In this document: piece after piece, positions 9,171 to 18,122 of the stretch
Layout of the letters: each line of letters begins with the position of its first letter
Numbering within the stretch: the stretch's first letter is position 1
Position numbers and translations under genes: made by a program
The notes under the pieces: generated by a model
Database searches by the model: none
Told to the model about the DNA's origin: nothing
What the model saw: only the letters and a program-made list of their open reading frames with translations
Assembly (NCBI RefSeq): GCF_030814995.1
Contig: NZ_JAUSVX010000007.1
Location: 62,001-126,000 of the forward strand
Direction: 5' to 3'
Length of the DNA: 64,000 bases
DNA from: Labrys wisconsinensis
Lineage (GTDB): Bacteria; Pseudomonadota; Alphaproteobacteria; Rhizobiales; Labraceae

Positions 9171-12100
9171 TCACTTGTCCACCACCGTCAGCGTCGAGGT
9201 CTCGCCGCGGGCGAACAGCCCGGGGCGGTACATGTCCTCGACGCTGGCGCCGGGATGGACATATTTCCCCGGCGCGACGGCGCGGACCATGTAGGCGACC
9301 TTGGCGGTGCCGTCGCTGAAGGCCGCGACGAAGCGGTCGTCGCGGAACTCGGCATGGCTCGCCTGGGTGAGATCGGAGAGCCAGGCGAGCTTGCCGGTGT
9401 TGCCGGAGCCGACCAGGTTCGGGTTCTCGATCTCGAAGCCGGCCGGCAGCGGATCGACCAGCAGGAAGTTGCCGTCCTTGTCGTCGCCGGTCGGGCCGGC
9501 CGTCAGCACGACGACGAGCCGCGTGTTCTGCTTCACCGTCGCCGGATCGACCGGCTGGCCGCCCTGGGTGAAATATTGCCGCGTCACGGTCATGCCGTTG
9601 GCGGAAGCGGGCTCGGGCACCTTCGGCGAGCCGGAGACGGCGACCACCGCCCTGAGCGCGCCCTCGCCGGGATTGGCCACGGTGAAGGGGCTGGCGAGCC
9701 CCGCCTCTCGGAACACCTTGTAGAAGGCGCCCTGGCGGGCCTCGCCGTCGACGGTGAGATGGATCGAGCGCGCCTGCGCCACCACGGCGCGGGCCGCCAG
9801 CACCATCCAGGTCATCTCCTGGGTGGAGGCATAGCGGCTCTTCTCCCGCTCGGTCGCGATCACCGTCGCGGCGGCCTTGATCACGGGCAGGCCCGCGTCG
9901 GTGTCGCCGGCCAGCGCCACGATGGCGGCGGCATCGCGCAGCGGCGAGCCGTAATCGGAGCGGCTGGTGCGCTCGGTCTCGTCGGCTTCGGCGGCCAGGG
10001 CATCCCCGGCAGCGGCGAAGGCCTCCTCGGCGCGCGGCTTGTCGCCGAGCATGCCGAGCGCCGCCGCGATCTGGGCCCGGGCCAGCGCCGTGCCGAAGGA
10101 TCCGATCTTGGTGTCGGCGAAATATTTGAGGTCGCCGGCCGGGGCGCGGCCGGCGCGGGCCAGGGTGTAGAGGGCATAGGCGATGTCCTCGCCCTTGCCG
10201 TCCTCGACCTCCGGCGCGTTGCCGACGCGGTTCCTGAGATAGTCGACCGCATTGGTCAGCGCCTGCTCCGGCACGGCGAAGCCCTTCTCGCGGGCCCGCA
10301 GCAGGAAGTCGGTGACATAGGAGGAGAGCCAGAGGTCCTCGCCGTTGGCGTCCCACAGGCCGAAGGCGCCGGAGGCATCCTGGCGGGCGAGCAGGCGCTG
10401 CACGGTGTCGGCGAGGCGCTGGTCGACCTCGCCCTCGAGGTCGATCTCGGCGCCGCCGAGCTCGCTGAGATAGAGCAGCGGCAGGGCACGGCTGACGAGC
10501 TGCTCCGAGCAGCCATAGGGATAGCGGTCGAGCTCCTTGAGCAGGCCCGGCACGTCGAGATCGGTGAGCGGGCCGACCGAGAGCGACACGGCGCCGGTGC
10601 CCGGCACCATCTCGGCCAGCAGGTCGTTGCTCAGCGTGATCGAGCCGCCCTTGGCGGCGATGTCGCGCACGGTGCGGCGCGTCACCGGCGGGTTGGGCGG
10701 CAGCACGCCGAGCACGAAGGACTGGTCGATGGAGACGCCGCCGGGGCCGGCCAGCGTCGCCACCAGATGAGCCGTGCCGATGCCGGAGGCGGTGATCGGG
10801 ATGATCACCGGCGTGCGCGCGCCGGCCGCGCCGATGGTCACGGTCTGGTAGAGCGCCGAGGCTTCGGCGGCGATCGGGCCGTCGACATTGACGGCGAGGG
10901 TGTAGTCGCCGGGCTGCGCCTCGGCATTGAGCAGGTCGAGGCGGAAGCGCGACTGGTCGCCGTCGGAGAGGAAGCGCGGCAGGGTTCCGGCAATGACCAC
11001 GGGGTCGCGGACGATGACGTCGGCCGAGGCATGGCCGACCTTGGTCGGCGTCCAGGCCACCGCCATCACCCGCACGGTGCCGTTGAAGGCGGGGATGTCG
11101 AAGGAGACCTGCGCCGTGCCGTCGGCGCCGACCTCGACGATGCCGGAGAACTCGGCCAACGGCGCCTGCGCCGGCGGCGAGCCCTGCAGCGTGTCGGCGC
11201 CGCCGTCGCCGCCGGAGCGGATACGCCCACGCGCCCCCTGCATGCCGTCGATGAGCTGGCCGTAGAGGTCGCGCAGCTCGGCGGCGAGCCGCTTCTGGTC
11301 GAAGTAATATTTCTCCGGTTCCGGCGGCTTGTAGCCGGTGAGGTTGAGGATGCCGACATCCACCGCCGCGACGGTGACATAGGCCTTGTCGCCGGCGGCC
11401 AGGCCCTCGATCTTCACCGGCACCGTCAGCGCCTGGCGCGGCTTCATGGTGCCGACCGGCGAGAGCGCCACCTTCAAGGTGCGCTCGTCGCGGTCGATGC
11501 CGAACCAGGCGAGGCCGATCGAGCGGGTCGGCATGCGCTTGGCCGCGACGTCCATCGGCCGGAAATGGGTGACCACGACATAGGCGCCGGTGCCCCAGTC
11601 GCTGCCGACCTTGATCGGGACGGTGGTGCCGCCTTCGGGCACGTCCACCAGGCTGGCGAGGAACTGACGGTCGCCGACCACCTCGACGCTGGCCTTGCCG
11701 GCGAAGCGCGCGTCGATCTTGACGTTGAGGGTGTCGCCGGACTTCACGCTGGTGCGGTCGAGCGCCACCGGCAGCATGTCCGGCGTGTCGGCCTTGGACG
11801 CGGTGTAGTAGCCGGCCGAGAAGGTCCGGCTGGCGGGCTGCAGCCCCTCGCCGACGAGCTCGAGGCGGTATTCGCCCCATTCGACCGGCGTGGACAGGGT
11901 CTGCGGCGCATCCGCGGCGATGTCGATGGTGCCGCCGGCGATCTTGCGGGCCGAGGTCACGGCCTCGTAGTTCCAGGACCCGTCGGTGGAGAACCATTGA
12001 TAGGTGGTGGTCAGCTTCTTCAGCGACCAGGTCACGCCCTTGGCGGCGATGCGCGCGCCGGTCGGGTCGACCGCGATCAGTTGGAAGCTCGCCGGCCCGC

Positions 12101-14480
12101 TGTCCGGCACGCCTTCGCTGCCGAAGCCGGCCTTGACGGCGAGCATGGGCCTGGCCGAGGCGACCGGCAGGCTGGTGCTGCGCTCGACGCCGCGCCCGCC
12201 GGGCTCACGCATGCGGATGGCGAAGTCCGCCTTCAGCGGCCGGGTGGTGGTGGGCAGCTCCGGCAGCGGCACGGTGAGGTCGGCATGGCCCTTGGCGTCG
12301 GTCTGCGCCAGGTTGTCGATGGTGTTCTGCACTGCATCGACGGTCTCGTCGGTCAGGCCGAAGGCGTAGCCCTTCCACTGATCGAACGGGGTGTCGTCGA
12401 CCGAGACGGAGACGTCGCCCTCGAGGTCGAGATCGGCGGCGGGCGCGCCGAAGAGATAGCGGCCGTCGACGGTGAGCTTGGCGCCGGTCGCGGGCGCGAC
12501 GCGGTCTGCCGCGCTCTTCAGGTCGAACTCGATGCGGTCGGGCACATAGTCCTCGACCAGGAACGAGGTCTCGCCGACCGAGGCGGCCTTGGGATCGGTA
12601 TAGGCCTTGACGCGCCAGGTGCCGCCGGCGGCCGACTTGATCAGCGGGATGTCGAGCGTGCGCCCTCCCCCGCCCTGGTCGTTCAGCACGGTGCGGGAAT
12701 ATTCCACCCCGTCCGGCCGCTCGACGATCAGCGTCACCGGCGCGGCTGCCACCGCGTTGGCCTTCTCGTCGCGCAGCAGCACGGCGGCGTGCACGGTCTC
12801 GCCGCGGCGATAGACGCCGCGCTCGACATAGACGAAGGCGTCGATCGCCCCGGGCGGGTCACGGCCGGCGACGCCGCGGTCGGTGAGGTCGAAGGCCGAC
12901 TGGGTGATGTCGATGAAGCCGTAGTCGCCCTTGGTGTCGGAGGCGACGACCAGGGCCGGCTCCAGCCCGTCCGTGCCCTTGGTCAGGCCGGCGTCGAAGG
13001 CGGCCGCGCCGCTCGCGTCGGTCCTGACGGTGCCGAGGACCTCGTTGTTGCGGGCGATGAGGCGCACCTCGACATCGGCAAGCGGGCCGGCGGTGGCGAT
13101 GGAGCGCACCGAGACGTGCAGGCCGTCCTTGCCCTTCAGCGTGGAGAGGCCGAGGTCGGAGACCACGAACCATTGCGTCGCCTGCTCGGCATCGTTGTCC
13201 GCCGGCTTTTCCGCCGGCCGGGCGGTCATGACATAGAGGCCGGGCTCGATCTTGCCCAGCGCCTCGTCCACGGGAAAGGCTGTCGTCACGTCCTCGTTCA
13301 GGGTCGAGGCCGTGTCGAGCGTGCCCTCCCAGACCTTCTGGCCCTTGGAGCGGGCGATCTCGGCGGCCTGCGAGCCGTAGAGCTGCTGCAGGAAATTGGC
13401 ATCGATCACGGTCGCGGTGAGGCTGCGGTCGCCGACGCGGTAGAGCGCGAGCTTGGCCTGCTTGGAATTCACCGAGACCAGCGGCACGCCGTTCTGGCCG
13501 GTGCGCGGCAGGACGTAGCTCTTGCCGGCGAAGTGCACCGCCGGTGAGCGGTCGCGCACATAGATCTCGTATTCGGCGTCCTTGGGCAGCGTCTCCTCGA
13601 CGGCGGAGGGCAGGCCCTGGCGGGCGGTGATGGTGTAGCGCGCACCGTGCTTCAGGCCCTCGACGCAGAGCTTGGTGCCCTGCACCGTGACGGCCGTCAC
13701 CGGCCCGGGATCCTGGGTGAAGTAGGGCGCGAAGTCGGTCACCGTGCCGTCGAGCGGATCGGAAAACTGGAAGCAGATGCGCGGCTGCACCGCATCGCTC
13801 TCGACGGTGTAGTCGCTGATGCGGAAGCCGTGCTCGTCGCGCAGGTCCTCATAGGCCTTCTGCACGGTGTCGTCGGGGGCGAGCGCCAGGCTCGCCTTGT
13901 AGGCGTTGAGGGCGGGACGCCAGTCCTCCTTCTTCGCCAGCGCCTGCGCCAGGACGCCGAGGCTCGCGGCCTGGTCGGCCGGGCGGGTGGAAAGTCGATA
14001 GGCCATGACCGCGGCCCCCAGCGCCTTGTTGGGCAGCTCGTAGCCGTCCTGGTCGTTGAGAGGCTCGGCCGTCAGCAGGAGGTCGGCCAGCTTGGCCCAC
14101 AGGGCGCGATCCTGCGGCGATTTCGACAGGACCTGCTCGACCACCACCGCCGTGTTGCGGGCGTTGCCGGCGCCTTCCGTGGTGGCGAGGTCCTTCTGCA
14201 GCTGCGCCAAAGGCTTGGTGACGGACTTGGCGAGGCCCGTGAGCGTGCGCTGATACGCGGTGACGGCCCAGTCCCAGCGGTCGGTCTGGAAGGACCTCGC
14301 CCAGGCGCCGGTCGCTCCGAAGAGAAGCAGCATGGTCGCCAGGGCGAGCCACAGGCCCGCCTCGAAGCGCCAGGGGAGCTGCCGCCGCGCCGCGGGTCGA
14401 GGCTTGCCGCGGGCGGCCGACCCTGCGGCGTTCTCCTGCGGAAGCCTCCCCTGCCCATAGCCTGTGCGAGCGGCGATCAT
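9171..14480 (-). CDS. Alpha-2-macroglobulin family protein
   Basis: 1769-residue bacterial alpha-2-macroglobulin (YfhM/MagD-like), a periplasmic protein that traps proteases through a bait region and a reactive thioester. A hydrophobic segment at about residues 43-60 is probably an uncleaved anchor or late signal; no lipobox Cys follows it, unlike the E. coli lipoprotein. Macroglobulin domains occupy the middle (YVERGVYRRGETVHAAVLLR is the typical MG segment). The thioester motif GCSEQ is intact, with Cys1324 and Gln1327, followed by the alpha-toroid helices. The start is supported by AGGAGG six bases upstream of ATG 14480. Downstream on the same strand lies pbpC, the usual partner. Confidence 0.93.
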   Translation of the reverse strand: MIAARTGYGQGRLPQENAAGSAARGKPRPAARRQLPWRFEAGLWLALATMLLLFGATGAWARSFQTDRWDWAVTAYQRTLTGLAKSVTKPLAQLQKDLATTEGAGNARNTAVVVEQVLSKSPQDRALWAKLADLLLTAEPLNDQDGYELPNKALGAAVMAYRLSTRPADQAASLGVLAQALAKKEDWRPALNAYKASLALAPDDTVQKAYEDLRDEHGFRISDYTVESDAVQPRICFQFSDPLDGTVTDFAPYFTQDPGPVTAVTVQGTKLCVEGLKHGARYTITARQGLPSAVEETLPKDAEYEIYVRDRSPAVHFAGKSYVLPRTGQNGVPLVSVNSKQAKLALYRVGDRSLTATVIDANFLQQLYGSQAAEIARSKGQKVWEGTLDTASTLNEDVTTAFPVDEALGKIEPGLYVMTARPAEKPADNDAEQATQWFVVSDLGLSTLKGKDGLHVSVRSIATAGPLADVEVRLIARNNEVLGTVRTDASGAAAFDAGLTKGTDGLEPALVVASDTKGDYGFIDITQSAFDLTDRGVAGRDPPGAIDAFVYVERGVYRRGETVHAAVLLRDEKANAVAAAPVTLIVERPDGVEYSRTVLNDQGGGGRTLDIPLIKSAAGGTWRVKAYTDPKAASVGETSFLVEDYVPDRIEFDLKSAADRVAPATGAKLTVDGRYLFGAPAADLDLEGDVSVSVDDTPFDQWKGYAFGLTDETVDAVQNTIDNLAQTDAKGHADLTVPLPELPTTTRPLKADFAIRMREPGGRGVERSTSLPVASARPMLAVKAGFGSEGVPDSGPASFQLIAVDPTGARIAAKGVTWSLKKLTTTYQWFSTDGSWNYEAVTSARKIAGGTIDIAADAPQTLSTPVEWGEYRLELVGEGLQPASRTFSAGYYTASKADTPDMLPVALDRTSVKSGDTLNVKIDARFAGKASVEVVGDRQFLASLVDVPEGGTTVPIKVGSDWGTGAYVVVTHFRPMDVAAKRMPTRSIGLAWFGIDRDERTLKVALSPVGTMKPRQALTVPVKIEGLAAGDKAYVTVAAVDVGILNLTGYKPPEPEKYYFDQKRLAAELRDLYGQLIDGMQGARGRIRSGGDGGADTLQGSPPAQAPLAEFSGIVEVGADGTAQVSFDIPAFNGTVRVMAVAWTPTKVGHASADVIVRDPVVIAGTLPRFLSDGDQSRFRLDLLNAEAQPGDYTLAVNVDGPIAAEASALYQTVTIGAAGARTPVIIPITASGIGTAHLVATLAGPGGVSIDQSFVLGVLPPNPPVTRRTVRDIAAKGGSITLSNDLLAEMVPGTGAVSLSVGPLTDLDVPGLLKELDRYPYGCSEQLVSRALPLLYLSELGGAEIDLEGEVDQRLADTVQRLLARQDASGAFGLWDANGEDLWLSSYVTDFLLRAREKGFAVPEQALTNAVDYLRNRVGNAPEVEDGKGEDIAYALYTLARAGRAPAGDLKYFADTKIGSFGTALARAQIAAALGMLGDKPRAEEAFAAAGDALAAEADETERTSRSDYGSPLRDAAAIVALAGDTDAGLPVIKAAATVIATEREKSRYASTQEMTWMVLAARAVVAQARSIHLTVDGEARQGAFYKVFREAGLASPFTVANPGEGALRAVVAVSGSPKVPEPASANGMTVTRQYFTQGGQPVDPATVKQNTRLVVVLTAGPTGDDKDGNFLLVDPLPAGFEIENPNLVGSGNTGKLAWLSDLTQASHAEFRDDRFVAAFSDGTAKVAYMVRAVAPGKYVHPGASVEDMYRPGLFARGETSTLTVVDK

Positions 14481-14644
14481 GGCGGCCTCCTGTCGAACGC
14501 TTCCGGGCCGCCCCTGGGCGCAGGCGCGGCATGGTTCGGCGGGAGACTAAGGGGAGGCCTTGCCGCCCGCAATCGACGGGCGGGAGAATCTTGACGGTCC
14601 GTTACCTGGGAAACAGAGCGTTGGCCGGGGTCCTTCTCAACGCA

Positions 14645-14672
14645 GAAACGGCGGCCTGGAGGCCGCCGTTTC
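14645..14672 (-). terminator. Hairpin terminator downstream of flagellin
   Basis: Perfect 12-bp stem GAAACGGCGGCC / GGCCGCCGTTTC with loop TGGA, 27 nt past the flagellin stop codon. The stem ends in a short T-rich strand on the minus sense but lacks a long U run. It is a probable terminator for the flagellin mRNA and separates it from the alpha-2-macroglobulin gene. Confidence 0.7.
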
Positions 14673-14698
14673 CGAGCTCCGAGACGTTTTGCCGAATG

Positions 14699-16147
14699 TC
14701 AGCGCAGGAACTGCAGCACCGCCTGGTCCGCCTGCGAGGCGAAGGACAGCGAGGTGGTCTGCAACTGCTGGCGGGTGTTGAGGGCCAGGAGGTTGGCGCC
14801 TTCCTCGTTGGTGTCGGCCAGGGTCAGGTTGTCGGCGCCGACCTGCAGCGTGTTGGTCAGGGCCTTGGTGAAGTCCTGCCGGTTCTGCACGATCGACAGG
14901 TTCGAGCCGAAGGCCGAGGCCTGCGAGCGCAGCTTGGTCAGGGCGTCGGAGAGCTGGTCGAGGCGGGCATCGAGCGCCGAGTCGGACCCGAACTCGTCCG
15001 CCGTCGCGGCGCTGATGCCGAGCGTCGTGGTGTTGATGCCGCTGGCGTTCGTCGACTGGATCGTCAGGCTCGAGGTGGAGGACTCGTTGAAGTTGAGCTT
15101 CAGCTTGTCGCCCTTGAGCAGGTTGGTGCCGCTGAAGGAGGCGTCGTCCGCCAGCTTGTTGAGCTGGTCGCGGACATTGTTGAACTGCGTCACCAGGTTG
15201 TTGCGCACTTCGTTGCCGGCGACCGACCTGACGCCGGAGCCGCCGTCGAACTTGCTGGTCGCGGCGTTGTAGCCGGTGATCGACAGGCCGGAGGTGAAGT
15301 CGTTCTCGATGCGCAGGTTGCCGCCGTCGTTGGAGGCGCGGACCTTGCCCTGGAGCTTGGAGTTGTTGTTGATCGCATCGACGATCTGGTCGACGGTCTT
15401 GGGGGTGGTGCTGACCGTGGCCGAGGTGGTGGTGGCGGTGAGGCCGGTGGCGGTGAGAGCGGCGGCGTCGCCGCCGACGGTGACGTCGTTGCCGGAGGCG
15501 TTGGTCAGCACCAGCTTCGTGCCGGCCGCGTCCTTGGAGGCGACGATGCCGGAGCCGCCGGTGGCGGCATTGATCTTGTCGATGGTCGTGTCGAGCGTGT
15601 CGCTGGTGGTGAGGGCGACGGTCACGGCGCTGCCGCCGTTGACGTCGTCGGCCTGCAGGGTCAGGTTGCCGGCGGCGGCTGGGGCGGCGAAGTCGCTGGC
15701 GCCGGTCACCGTGGTGGTGCCGTTCAGGGCGACGCTGACGCCGGTCGAGCCGACGGCGCCGCCGGCGAAGCTCAGCGACTTGAGGGTCGTGGTGCCGATC
15801 GCGTTGCCGTCGAGGGCGTAGGACGCGCTCTTGAACGACTTGTCCTGGCGGGCCTGGCGCACGGTCGCCTGCAGCGACTCGATCGAGGTGGTGATCGCCG
15901 TGATGCCGTCATTGGCGGACTTCAGCGTCTGGATGCCGTTGGAGATGCCGTCCAGCAGGTTGGTCAGGTCGCTGGAGCGACTGGTCAGCGAGGCGGCGGT
16001 GAAGAAGTTCGACGGGTTGTCGAGCGCCGAGTTGACCTTCTTGCCGGTCGCCAGGCGACCCTGCGTGAGATTCTTCAGATCGGCGGTCTGCTGCAGGTTG
16101 AGCAGATTGGCGCGGACGCCCGCCGAGAGCGTGATATTCGAAGCCAT
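14699..16147 (-). CDS. Flagellin
   Basis: 482-residue flagellin, the filament subunit exported by the flagellar type III apparatus. The conserved D0/D1 N-terminus (NITLSAGVRANLLNLQQTAD, then GKKVNSALDNPSNFFTAASL) and C-terminus (LSIVQNRQDFTKALTNTLQV, then LALNTRQQLQTTSLSFASQA) are of the rhizobial/Caulobacter type. The central region is longer than in short rhizobial flagellins, Ser/Thr-rich, and includes a flagellin hook IN-like segment (DTIDKINAATGGSGIV region with SKDAAGTKLVLTN). It stands alone with no other flagellar gene in the window. The nearby SPINDLY-type transferase could glycosylate it, which is only an inference. The 145-nt upstream gap should contain its promoter, but no clear sigma-28 box was seen. 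Confidence 0.95.
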   Translation of the reverse strand: MASNITLSAGVRANLLNLQQTADLKNLTQGRLATGKKVNSALDNPSNFFTAASLTSRSSDLTNLLDGISNGIQTLKSANDGITAITTSIESLQATVRQARQDKSFKSASYALDGNAIGTTTLKSLSFAGGAVGSTGVSVALNGTTTVTGASDFAAPAAAGNLTLQADDVNGGSAVTVALTTSDTLDTTIDKINAATGGSGIVASKDAAGTKLVLTNASGNDVTVGGDAAALTATGLTATTTSATVSTTPKTVDQIVDAINNNSKLQGKVRASNDGGNLRIENDFTSGLSITGYNAATSKFDGGSGVRSVAGNEVRNNLVTQFNNVRDQLNKLADDASFSGTNLLKGDKLKLNFNESSTSSLTIQSTNASGINTTTLGISAATADEFGSDSALDARLDQLSDALTKLRSQASAFGSNLSIVQNRQDFTKALTNTLQVGADNLTLADTNEEGANLLALNTRQQLQTTSLSFASQADQAVLQFLR

Positions 16148-16292
16148 GTCGTTGTCCCAATCCCCAGGCGGGAACCCAATCCTTGCCCGCTCATGGTTAA
16201 AAGATGCCTGAGCACACTTAATGGGCAGTTAACCTTAACGAGAACGCGCGCTCATCTGCGGCACGCCATCGAATCCGCCTGGCGAAGCCTCG

Positions 16293-17897
16293 TCAGCCGG
16301 GCGTCGTCGGTCCGACCTGCCGCCATTCCAGGCCGAACCGTGCGAGATACTTGCGCAGCCGGTCCGCATCGTTGGCGCTGCCCTTGCGGGCCCGCGAGGC
16401 GGCGAACAGAGCCCGGCCGGCGGCGCTGAGCGAGGCATGGCGCCGGCAGACCCGCACCACTTCGGCAAGCTGGACGCGATCGAACAGGTCGAGCTCGGCC
16501 GCCCCCGGGCCGAGCAGCCCGGCGAGACCATCTTCGCCGCCGCCCGTGGAAGGCCGCGCCCAGAGCCGGCGCAGGCGCTCGATCTCCTCCTCCACCACGG
16601 CCTGGGTGATCCGGCCCGACGGCGCCAGCGTCGCCAGGCGGGTGATCGACGCCCCGAGGTCGCGGAAATTGGCGCGCCATTCCGCTTCCGGCGACATGGC
16701 GAAGGCGAGGTAGCGCTCGCGCGCCTCGCGGTTGAAGGTCGCCTGCACGCCCTCGGCCTTGGCGTAGCGCCGCAGCTCGAACTCGATATTCGGCTCGATG
16801 TCCTCGCGTCGTTCCTTGAGGCCGGGCAGGTCGAAGGTCCACAGGTTGAGCCGCGCCAGCAGATCCTCGCGGAACCGGCCGGCCGCCACGTCCTCGGCGA
16901 GGTCGCGGTTGGTGCCGGCGATGAGCTGGAAGTCGCTCGCCACCTCCCGGTCAGCGCCGACGGGGGGAAAGCGCTTGTCCTCGATGGCGCGCAGGATCAT
17001 TGCCTGCTCGTCCGGGCCGAGCTCGCCGATCTCGTCGAGGAACAGGATGCCGCGGTCGGCCGAGCGCAGCAGGCCGGCCCGCTCCTGCAGGGCGCCGGTG
17101 AAGGCGCCTTTGACATGGCCGAACAGCGCGGACATGGCGCCGTCGCCGCGCAGGGTGGCGCAATTCACCTCGACGAAGGCGCCGTCGACCTGGTGGCGGC
17201 TGCGCTTCAGATCGTAGATCCGCCGCGCCAGCTGCGACTTGCCGGCGCCGGTCGGCCCGCACAGCAGCAGCGGCGCGCGCGAGCGGACGGCCACCTGCTC
17301 GATGCGGTCGATCATGCGGTTGAAGGCTTCGCTGCGCGTGGCGATGCCGGACTTCAGGAAGGAGGTCGCCTCGACGGCCTCGACGCGGAAGCGCGTGGCG
17401 ATGCGGTCGTAGCGCGACAGGTCGATGTCGATCAGGCCGTAGCCGCCGGCGCCGCCCTCCTGCCCGCCCCTGGGCGGGGTGAGCTGCAGGATCTGCGCCG
17501 GGATGTAGCGCGCCTCGATCAGCAGGAACCAGCAGATCTGCGCGACATGGGTGCCCGTGGTGATGTTGACGACATAGTCCTCCCCGTCCCGGTCGAAGGG
17601 ATAGGCCCGGGCGAAATCGTGCAGGGCGCCGTAGACCTCCTCGAAATCCCAGGGATCCCTGAGATTCATGACGGTGGAGCGCACCTGCGTCTCCGGCGAG
17701 ACCTGGGCGATGTCGGCGCAGACCCGACGGGCCAGGGATTGCGACCGGGTGTCGTGCAGCAGCTCCAGGCGATCGACGACGAAGTCCTCGTGCTGGCAGA
17801 GCGCCACGGTGGGGCGCCAGCGCTCCCAGCGCGCCTCCAGCTTGCCCGCATCCATGGTCGTGCCGAGGAAGCCGAACACCACCCGCCGCCGCGCCAT
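16293..17897 (-). CDS. rtcR: RtcR, sigma-54-dependent activator of RNA-repair genes
   Basis: 534-residue enhancer-binding protein. The N-terminal ~180 residues form the RtcR-type CARF-like sensor (VVFGFLGTTMDAG, LHDTRSQSLARRV, VNITTGTHVAQICWFLLIEA), known in E. coli to sense RNA ends carrying 2',3'-cyclic phosphate. The central AAA+ domain has Walker A GPTGAGKS (residues 214-221), the sigma-54-contact loop GAFTGA (264-269) and Walker B GILFLDE. The C-terminus ends in a DNA-binding helix-turn-helix region. ATG 17897 is preferred over the adjacent GTG 17900. It is divergent from the rsr-kptA-rtcB-rtcA genes, whose promoter is a sigma-54 type, so it is almost certainly their activator. Confidence 0.95.
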   Translation of the reverse strand: MARRRVVFGFLGTTMDAGKLEARWERWRPTVALCQHEDFVVDRLELLHDTRSQSLARRVCADIAQVSPETQVRSTVMNLRDPWDFEEVYGALHDFARAYPFDRDGEDYVVNITTGTHVAQICWFLLIEARYIPAQILQLTPPRGGQEGGAGGYGLIDIDLSRYDRIATRFRVEAVEATSFLKSGIATRSEAFNRMIDRIEQVAVRSRAPLLLCGPTGAGKSQLARRIYDLKRSRHQVDGAFVEVNCATLRGDGAMSALFGHVKGAFTGALQERAGLLRSADRGILFLDEIGELGPDEQAMILRAIEDKRFPPVGADREVASDFQLIAGTNRDLAEDVAAGRFREDLLARLNLWTFDLPGLKERREDIEPNIEFELRRYAKAEGVQATFNREARERYLAFAMSPEAEWRANFRDLGASITRLATLAPSGRITQAVVEEEIERLRRLWARPSTGGGEDGLAGLLGPGAAELDLFDRVQLAEVVRVCRRHASLSAAGRALFAASRARKGSANDADRLRKYLARFGLEWRQVGPTTPG

Positions 17898-17903
17898 CAC
17901 CTG

Positions 17904-17915
17904 ATCCTATAGGAT
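17904..17915. promoter_or_regulatory. Candidate RtcR upstream activating palindrome
   Basis: Perfect 12-bp palindrome ATCCTATAGGAT immediately upstream of rtcR, about 130 bp upstream of the sigma-54 promoter. That is a usual distance for an enhancer-binding protein. A second AT-rich partial palindrome (GTATATTCTTATATC) follows at about 17921-17936. Assignment to RtcR is by position only. Confidence 0.4.
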
Positions 17916-18046
17916 AAGTCTGTATATTCTTATATCGATTTTCTCTCGACGTCGACTCAGGTCCGACCAGGCCTCCGACACGGGCCGAAAGAATTTATCC
18001 TTCTTCACCAAATAGTTGCTGGAAAATCTGGATCGGCGAAAGGACG

Positions 18047-18063
18047 TTGGCACGCTCCTCGCT
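18047..18063 (+). promoter_or_regulatory. Sigma-54 promoter of the RNA-repair operon
   Basis: TTGGCACGCTCCTCGCT matches the sigma-54 consensus with GG at 18049-18050 and GC at 18061-18062, exactly ten bases apart. Only one core base differs in the -12 element (TCGC for TTGC). Transcription would start near 18074, giving a leader of about 50 nt before rsr. It fits control by the adjacent RtcR. Confidence 0.88.
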
Positions 18064-18122
18064 AAAGGAAGTTCGAGCCTGGCGACCGCCGAGCTCCAGA
18101 GATCGAAGCCCGGAGGCACGTC

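Noticed and set aside
9255-13547. Very long open frame (1430 codons) on the plus strand
   Set aside because: It is antisense to the alpha-2-macroglobulin gene, is rich in Arg, Gly, Val and Asp as expected from third-position GC, and shows no domain.
18030-18042. Extra Ro-binding motif (GGCGAAAGG) upstream of rsr
   Set aside because: It lies before the sigma-54 promoter, has no pairing partner strand and lacks the conserved block shared by the four elements.
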